NCBI GenBank assembly: GCA_913063005.1
Contig: CAJXZI010000043.1
Coordinates: 1 to 12,024 of the forward strand
Length of the DNA: 12,024 nt
Source of the DNA: an uncultured Halieaceae bacterium
Lineage (GTDB): Bacteria > Pseudomonadota > Gammaproteobacteria > Pseudomonadales > Halieaceae
Reading direction: 5' to 3'
Positions within the stretch are counted from its first letter, which is position 1, and the number at the start of each line of letters is the position of its first letter. A model generated the notes under the pieces. It saw only the letters and a program-made list of their open reading frames with translations. It was not told the DNA's origin and did no database searches. Below are positions 6,889 through 12,024 of the stretch, piece by piece. A program made the translations under genes and the position numbers.

Positions 6889-7850
6889 TCCCAGCAATTA
6901 CCCGGCATGTAGCCTTTAGCACTGCCATCGGCCGCGAAGTTGAGTGACAAGCATGCCTCCAGCGATTCGCGATTGTGTCTGGCGAGCGCAGATTGTAGTA
7001 GGTTTATGCGGCTTCGCCATACGCCAAGGCGATCGAGTGCAATCGCCGGTGAGGTGCCTTTTCGTACGGCCGTTTCAGCGTCGATAAGCAGTCTCAGTTC
7101 CTTGGAAAGTGGCCATAGAATAACCGGTGCTGCATTGCCTTCAGCTTGCAAGCCTCGCAGTGCTTTCAGTGCGCTGCGAGCATCACCGGCAAGCGCGGTA
7201 TCGACCATGCCAAAGGTGTTGTAGCGGGCACTATCGCCCACTGACTCCGCAATTTTTTCGACAGAAAGGTGGTTATCACTCGCCAATAGCGCCAGCTTTT
7301 CGATTTCCTGCGCAGCGGCGAGCAAGTTGCCCTCGACGCGCTCAGCCAGTAACGCAATAGCATCTCGGTCAGCAGACATTCCTCTCTGCTTGAGTCGGCC
7401 TTGAATCCAAGATGGCATCTCGCGACGACCGACCGGCCATACTGTGATAATCGCGCCCCGCTGATCCAGTGCTGTGTACCACTTAGAGCGCTGCGACTGC
7501 TTGTCAATTTTGCCGGCAACAATCAGCAAGATATCGTCAGACTCCATAGACAGATATTCTTGGATGGCTTTGCTGCCTTCAGTGCCTGGCTTGCCACTCT
7601 CAACCTGAACTTCGATCAGCTTGCGATCAGAGAACAGCGACATGGCACTCGCGCTTTGCACAAGATTTTGCCAGCCGACTTTATCCGATGTATCGATACG
7701 CTCTCTATCAACACACCCGTGCTCCCTTGCGGCGACACGAATAGCATCGGCACACTCTTGGACGATGAGGGGTTCAGCACCGGTGACGAGATAACAAGCC
7801 GAGAGGCCCTGTCTGAGGAACTGCTCGAGTTGCTCAGGCCTTATCTGCAT
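6819..7850 (-). CDS. holA: DNA polymerase III subunit delta
   Basis: HolA is the delta subunit of the clamp loader; it opens the beta sliding clamp during chromosomal replication. The 343-residue length equals that of E. coli delta (343). Family signatures are YLVTGAEPLIVQE (residues 20-32), SLFSDRKLIEVQV in the beta-interacting region (71-83), VEGNLLAAAQEIEKL of the lid domain (172-186) and ARYNTFGMVDTALAG at the start of the C-terminal collar domain (209-223). The ATG at 7850 lies inside lptE (17-nt overlap) without a clear Shine-Dalgarno, so translation is probably coupled to lptE. It is the last gene of the lnt-leuS-lptE-holA block. Its final 23 codons overlap the convergent MFS gene. Confidence 0.95.
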   Translation of the reverse strand: MQIRPEQLEQFLRQGLSACYLVTGAEPLIVQECADAIRVAAREHGCVDRERIDTSDKVGWQNLVQSASAMSLFSDRKLIEVQVESGKPGTEGSKAIQEYLSMESDDILLIVAGKIDKQSQRSKWYTALDQRGAIITVWPVGRREMPSWIQGRLKQRGMSADRDAIALLAERVEGNLLAAAQEIEKLALLASDNHLSVEKIAESVGDSARYNTFGMVDTALAGDARSALKALRGLQAEGNAAPVILWPLSKELRLLIDAETAVRKGTSPAIALDRLGVWRSRINLLQSALARHNRESLEACLSLNFAADGSAKGYMPGNCWDYLESLVVTLATGSASAMPRRRA

Positions 7851-8370
7851 TGTCTGCTGCCAGTCTGTAATCGATGCGGCGAGTAAGGGCCTCGACTAAG
7901 GTTGAACGAAGCTCACCTTGTAGAAGTCTCAACTCTTCCGTTTTACCAACGACGTTGAGTGGGTCATTGAGCATTTGGTCCACCACGGTGAGCGTCTCTC
8001 CCTCAACAAGCCACTGTTCGCCAAGCTGGAGTGAAAAATCGACACTGGCCCGGAGTTCAAGTTCTGCAGCACGGGCTCTCGCCGTCAGAGAGAGATTGCG
8101 CTGTTCAAAGCGCTCTATGCCTACTTGTAAAATCAAGGCGGCTTCAGAGGGCTCGACGACACTCGCTCCGAGGCGATTAAGCGCCGTGCGCAACTGTGAA
8201 GTGAATTCACTGTTCGGCGCAGCGCTCACAACCGCGATTGGATAGAGCCCTAGCGTTTCGGCGCGAGCGTTTTGGCCACGCAACTCAAAGCCACAGCCTG
8301 ACAGAGCGAGCACGCTTATGAGGCTCGCGGCGATTGCTGTTCGTCGAGAGAGCTTAGTTAGCAACCACAT
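7834..8370 (-). CDS. lptE: LPS-assembly lipoprotein LptE (RlpB)
   Basis: LptE is the outer-membrane lipoprotein that plugs and helps assemble the LptD translocon, which places LPS on the cell surface. The 178-residue protein begins with a signal peptide (RR at 9-10, hydrophobic residues 12-23) and the lipobox LSGC, with Cys26 predicted to be lipidated. The CGFELRG that follows is the typical start of mature LptE. The C-terminal TEELRLLQGELRSTLVEALTRRID stretch (144-167) fits the last helix of the family. A longer in-frame reading up to 8481 exists, but it would put 37 residues before the signal peptide and sit deep in leuS, so the ATG at 8370 is chosen. It overlaps the leuS end by 17 nt and holA by 17 nt. 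Position between leuS and holA is the conserved gammaproteobacterial arrangement. Confidence 0.93.
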   Translation of the reverse strand: MWLLTKLSRRTAIAASLISVLALSGCGFELRGQNARAETLGLYPIAVVSAAPNSEFTSQLRTALNRLGASVVEPSEAALILQVGIERFEQRNLSLTARARAAELELRASVDFSLQLGEQWLVEGETLTVVDQMLNDPLNVVGKTEELRLLQGELRSTLVEALTRRIDYRLAADNADKA

Positions 8371-10810
8371 TGACGAGTTTCCCGGGGACAACAATGACTT
8401 TTCTGATGCTGACACCCTCAGTGAAACGCTGAACATTTTCATGCGCGAGTGCCATTTCTTGAATATCGTCTTTGCTCGCATCGGCGCTTACAGAGATCTT
8501 GGCTCTCACTTTGCCATTTACTTGAACCACAATGTCGATCTCGTCGCGAGCAAGTGCTGCTTCATCGACCGCCGGCCAAGTAGCAGAAAGGATGCGCTCG
8601 CCCGTTAACACGCTGTAAAGCGCTTCGCTGATATGGGGCACAATGGGCGCCAGTAACAATACGGCCGCAGACAGGGCCTCATGCACAACACTTGCGTCCT
8701 CAGCCGAGTCTCCCTCGTGTCTACTGACCTCGTTGCAAAGCTCCATGACCGCGGCAACAGCCGTATTAAAGGTTTGCCGGCGGCCATAATCATCACTGAC
8801 CTTGGCGATCGTTTCGTGTGTTTTTCGCCGCAACGCTTTTTGGGCTTTATCGAGTGCGGCTGCGTTTAGTGTATCGGACGATGCAGGTCTTGCTTCTTGA
8901 ACCAAGCGCCACAAACGCTTCAGGAAGCGGTGTGATCCGTCGACGCCTGCGTCAGACCACTCAAGGGACTGCTCGGGCGGCGCAGCAAACATACTGAACA
9001 ACCTGACAGTGTCTGCTCCGTAACGATCAATGAGTTCCTGGGGATCTACTGTATTTCCCTTGGATTTAGACATCTTGGCGCCATCTTTGAGCACCATGCC
9101 TTGAGTGAGTAGTCGCTCAAACGGCTCGTCTGAACTTAGGAGGCCTTCATCACGCATCAACTTGTGGAAGAAGCGGGCATAAAGTAGGTGCAGGATTGCG
9201 TGCTCGATACCACCTACGTATTGATCGACGGGAAGCCAGTAGTTGGCTGCATCCGAGTCGAGCATGCCCTGATCATAGTCGGGGCATGTAAAGCGCGCGT
9301 AGTACCAGGACGATTGCATAAAGGTGTCGAAGGTATCGGTCTCGCGTTCGCAAGAGACACCATCGAGATCAAATTTACGCCACTCGGGATCCGTTTTGAT
9401 TGGCGAGGCCACGCCGTCCATGATCACGTCTTCTGGTAAGAGCGAGGGCAGTCGGTCCGCGGGAATAGGTACTTCGCCACCGCCTTCAAGATTTAGCATG
9501 GGGATTGGTGTACCCCAATAACGCTGCCGGGACACACCCCAATCGCGCAGGCGATATTGTGTGGTGACTTTACCCAGAGACTTTGCCTCGAGTGCTTGGG
9601 CTATTTGATCGAAGGCTGCCTCGAATCCCAGTCCATTGTAATCACCCGAAGCCGTTAGTGTGCCGCGCTCGGTGTAAGCCGCGTCTGATACGTCGGCGGG
9701 TTGTCCGCTTTCATCATTGATTACGGTGATCAGAGGCAGATCATATTGACGCGCAAACTCCCAGTCGCGCTCGTCGTGTGCGGGAACGGCCATGACCGCG
9801 CCTGATCCGTAGTCCATCAGCACATAGTTTGCGATCCAGACGGGGATGGCCTCGCCTGTCAGTGGGTGTCGCGCTCGGATGCCTGTGTCCATACCGAGCT
9901 TTTCAGCGCGCGCCATATCGGCAGCAGCGACTGATGCTTTCTTGCAATCGGTGATAAATTCAGCGAGTGCAGGGTTGTCCTTGCCAAGCTCAAGGCTGAT
10001 CGGGTGCTCGGCTGCGAGGCTGATGTAACTAACGCCAAACAGGGTGTCTGGACGCGTTGTGTAGACGTCGACCTTGTCGAGGCCTGCTATCGGTGCGTCG
10101 AGCTCAAAGCTGAGTTCAACACCACGGCTTTTGCCAATCCAGTTTCGCTGCATGAGACGAACAGGTTCGGGCCAGCCGTCTAGCTTATCCAGATTCTCGA
10201 GGAGTTCCTCCGCGTAATCTGTAATGCGGATAAACCATTGAGGGATCTCTCTGCGCTCCACTTCGGCGCCTGAGCGCCAGCCTCGACCATCGATTACCTG
10301 CTCATTAGCTAATACTGTTTGATCCACCGGATCCCAGTTCACCGTCGCCATCTTTTTGTATACCAGGCCTTTCTCATACAGCCGGGTGAAGAACCACTGC
10401 TCCCACCGATAGTACTCGGGAGTGCAGGTAGCTAGCTCACGGTCCCAATCATAGGCAAAACCTAGCCGCTGCAGCTGTCGGCGCATCTCGGCAATATTGC
10501 TTTTCGTCCACGCGGCTGGAGCCACCTTTTTTTGGATGGCGGCGTTTTCTGCGGGCAAACCGAACGCATCCCATCCCATGGGTTGCAGCACGTTCTTTCC
10601 CATCATCCGCTGATAGCGCGCGATCACATCAGCGATCGTATAGTTACGGACATGCCCCATGTGCAATTTGCCACTGGGGTAGGGGAACATCGCTAAGCAA
10701 TAAAACTTCTCTCGACGGGTGTCGACGTCCACTGCAAAGGCTTTTTCCTCAAGCCAAGAGGATTGAATCTCTGTCTCGAGAACTTCTGGTTGGTATTCGC
10801 TTGAATTCAT
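8354..10810 (-). CDS. leuS: Leucyl-tRNA synthetase
   Basis: This class I synthetase charges tRNA-Leu with leucine in the cytoplasm. The 818-residue length is close to E. coli LeuRS (860). Seen in order: the HIGH motif as HMGH (residues 50-53) in a near-identical PYPSGKLHMGHVRNYTI context, the CP1 editing domain with TTRPDT (251-256) and AVPAHDERD (341-349, Asp346 matching the editing aspartate), KMSKS (579-583) and a C-terminal VNGKVRAKI segment (764-772). The ATG at 10810 is chosen because MNSSEYQPEVLE aligns with the E. coli start; an in-frame GTG at 10849 would add 13 residues, and neither has a clear Shine-Dalgarno. The zinc-ribbon cysteines of E. coli LeuRS are absent (NWDPVDQ and GRGWRSG at 158-181), so this copy probably does not bind zinc there. 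It lies 60 nt downstream of lnt. Confidence 0.97.
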   Translation of the reverse strand: MNSSEYQPEVLETEIQSSWLEEKAFAVDVDTRREKFYCLAMFPYPSGKLHMGHVRNYTIADVIARYQRMMGKNVLQPMGWDAFGLPAENAAIQKKVAPAAWTKSNIAEMRRQLQRLGFAYDWDRELATCTPEYYRWEQWFFTRLYEKGLVYKKMATVNWDPVDQTVLANEQVIDGRGWRSGAEVERREIPQWFIRITDYAEELLENLDKLDGWPEPVRLMQRNWIGKSRGVELSFELDAPIAGLDKVDVYTTRPDTLFGVSYISLAAEHPISLELGKDNPALAEFITDCKKASVAAADMARAEKLGMDTGIRARHPLTGEAIPVWIANYVLMDYGSGAVMAVPAHDERDWEFARQYDLPLITVINDESGQPADVSDAAYTERGTLTASGDYNGLGFEAAFDQIAQALEAKSLGKVTTQYRLRDWGVSRQRYWGTPIPMLNLEGGGEVPIPADRLPSLLPEDVIMDGVASPIKTDPEWRKFDLDGVSCERETDTFDTFMQSSWYYARFTCPDYDQGMLDSDAANYWLPVDQYVGGIEHAILHLLYARFFHKLMRDEGLLSSDEPFERLLTQGMVLKDGAKMSKSKGNTVDPQELIDRYGADTVRLFSMFAAPPEQSLEWSDAGVDGSHRFLKRLWRLVQEARPASSDTLNAAALDKAQKALRRKTHETIAKVSDDYGRRQTFNTAVAAVMELCNEVSRHEGDSAEDASVVHEALSAAVLLLAPIVPHISEALYSVLTGERILSATWPAVDEAALARDEIDIVVQVNGKVRAKISVSADASKDDIQEMALAHENVQRFTEGVSIRKVIVVPGKLVNVVAN

Positions 10811-10850
10811 TAACGTGATGTAGGCGTAGGTAGAAAAATTGACGTGCACA

Positions 10851-10866
10851 GTCTATCAGGATAGAC
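10851..10866. other. Perfect 7-bp inverted repeat between lnt and leuS
   Basis: GTCTATC (10851-10857) and GATAGAC (10860-10866) are separated by only 2 nt, in the 60-nt gap between the lnt stop and the leuS start. As RNA it could fold as a 6-bp stem with a 4-nt loop. It could be a protein-binding palindrome or a processing hairpin between the two cistrons. There is no T tract directly after it, so a terminator is unlikely. Confidence 0.3.
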
Positions 10867-10870
10867 GTGC

Positions 10871-11992
10871 TTAGCGCTGAGGTTTTATGCCAATTTTTGT
10901 GACAACTCTTGTCGCTCCTGTGGCTATCGCTTGCGCTAATGCCGGGATGGATAAGAAAAGACTTATCAGGATGATTGGAAGGCTCCCCCAGCGTGCAAAG
11001 GGTGTCAGGCCCTCGCGGGGTTGAACGCTCGCAATGAGATTGTCGTTGGTGAACTGGGGCAGCGCGTCCGCCACACGGCCTGACGGTAAGATTACAGCGG
11101 TGATACCGTTATTAGCACCTCTGAGAGTCGGCTTTTGGAGTTCCAGCGAGCGAAAGCGAACCATTTGAAAATGCTGGTGAGGTCCGTGACTTGTGCCAAA
11201 CCATGCATCGTTTGAAATCGTGACCAAAATAGGGCTCGTCTGTGAGCCCTTTGCTACGAAATCTGGGTAAACAATTTCGTAGCAGATAAAAGGGGCGACC
11301 TCCCCAGTACCTATTGTCAGACTATCTTGATTATCGTTGCCGGGTGAAAAGTTCGACATTGGTAAATCAAAGAACGCGATGAGTCCTCGCAACTGTGACT
11401 CGAGTGGAACGAATTCACCGAAGGGAACGAGTTTTTGTTTGCGATATTCATCACTCGCGTTACCAAGCGTAACGATACTGTTGAAGCGCCTCGATCCATC
11501 CCGGGTCCCGATGCCAAGAACAATTGAGGTGTCGTTGGTCTTGCCAATTTCATTCAGTCGAGCGATGTAGCTTGATGCCTGATCTAAGTAAAACGGCAGT
11601 GCACCCTCGGGCCATATTATTAAATCGGCGTCAGGAGAGTAGGCTTCGGCGTGCTCGAGGTAATCCGCGAGGAAAACGCGCCGCTTTTGAGGATCCCATT
11701 TGTCCCATAGAGAAGTATTTGGCTGATAGATGACCGCTTTGACGGCACCAGCGCTCGCGTGGGTCCATTGTATTTGCATTAGCAGTCCTCCGCAGAGGAG
11801 TATCGAGCCACTCCACGCAAGCCACGTGATCGCAGCTCTACGCTCTCTGCGTCGCACGACCTCTGCTAGACCGGCAGCCGTAAGCGCAATGAGTAGGGAG
11901 ACACCAAACACGCCGACTACGGGAGCCCAACCCGCGATAGGGGTATCGATACTTGCGTAGCCTGCGAACAGCCAAGGGAAACCACTAACCAC
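10871..11992 (-). CDS. lnt: Apolipoprotein N-acyltransferase, N-terminal part missing
   Basis: Lnt adds the third acyl chain to the N-terminal cysteine of lipoproteins at the periplasmic face of the inner membrane. The visible 373 residues contain the SGFPWLFAGY segment (3-12), two membrane helices (about 18-45 and 54-73), the nitrilase-like catalytic domain and a C-terminal helix (337-358). The triad corresponding to E. coli Glu267, Lys335 and Cys387 is present as Glu129 (IIWPEG), Lys187 (KLVPFGEF) and Cys237 (ICYE). Full-length Lnt is about 500 residues, so around 150 N-terminal residues with several membrane helices are absent. Upstream of the GTG at 11992 the frame stays open for seven codons and then meets a TGA at 12016-12014, eight bases from the window edge. 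This may be an error at a contig end, a frameshift or a true disruption; the GTG is unlikely to be the natural start. It is the first visible gene of the lnt-leuS-lptE-holA block. Confidence 0.85.
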   Translation of the reverse strand: MVSGFPWLFAGYASIDTPIAGWAPVVGVFGVSLLIALTAAGLAEVVRRRERRAAITWLAWSGSILLCGGLLMQIQWTHASAGAVKAVIYQPNTSLWDKWDPQKRRVFLADYLEHAEAYSPDADLIIWPEGALPFYLDQASSYIARLNEIGKTNDTSIVLGIGTRDGSRRFNSIVTLGNASDEYRKQKLVPFGEFVPLESQLRGLIAFFDLPMSNFSPGNDNQDSLTIGTGEVAPFICYEIVYPDFVAKGSQTSPILVTISNDAWFGTSHGPHQHFQMVRFRSLELQKPTLRGANNGITAVILPSGRVADALPQFTNDNLIASVQPREGLTPFARWGSLPIILISLFLSIPALAQAIATGATRVVTKIGIKPQR

Positions 11993-12024
11993 ATTAGCGG
12001 CACGACGGGCCCCTCATCGATGCG

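Noticed and set aside
7401..7886. A 161-codon plus-strand reading frame opposite holA and lptE.
   Set aside because: It spans the junction of two well-supported minus-strand genes and has no family resemblance or ribosome binding site.
8371..8481. A longer lptE start upstream of 8370.
   Set aside because: It would place 37 unrelated residues before a good lipoprotein signal peptide and is simply leuS sequence read in another frame.

Overview
The window reads as chromosomal DNA of a gammaproteobacterium, probably a marine or free-living one. Three things point there: the gene order lnt-leuS-lptE-holA on one strand, protein sequences close to Pseudomonas-type and E. coli-type LeuRS, Lnt and LptE, and an operator matching the E. 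coli LexA box at 18 of 20 bases. Base composition looks moderate by eye. No tRNA, rRNA, CRISPR array, insertion sequence or integrase was seen, so this is mostly ordinary core-genome DNA. It has a few oddities at gene borders and no convincing new multi-gene system.

Layout from left to right. Bases 1-260 hold an inverted repeat and a degenerate 15-bp tandem repeat that runs into the 3' end of a minus-strand acyl-CoA carboxylase carboxyltransferase gene (228-1751). A divergent plus-strand gene (1885-3774) encodes a lipoprotein metallopeptidase of the DUF885 family. It converges on a minus-strand TauE/SafE-type membrane permease (3832-4569). A 209-bp gap with a very strong GC-rich hairpin follows. 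Next comes a minus-strand ImuA/SulA-like gene (4779-5519), which shares a LexA-box-bearing intergenic region with a divergent MFS exporter (5629-6888).

The MFS gene runs tail-to-tail into holA with a 70-nt antisense overlap. The right third is the minus-strand housekeeping block lnt (10871-11992, N-terminus not intact in the window), leuS (8354-10810), lptE (7834-8370) and holA (6819-7850). leuS/lptE and lptE/holA each overlap by 17 nt, which suggests translational coupling. This block links lipoprotein maturation, leucyl-tRNA charging, LPS export and the replicase clamp loader. It is a conserved neighbourhood rather than a pathway.

The items most worth a second look are the 15-bp repeat at the carboxylase terminus, the ImuA-like gene under a near-consensus SOS box with no imuB/dnaE2 beside it, the possible extension of SOS control to the divergent exporter, and the disrupted 5' end of lnt at the window edge.
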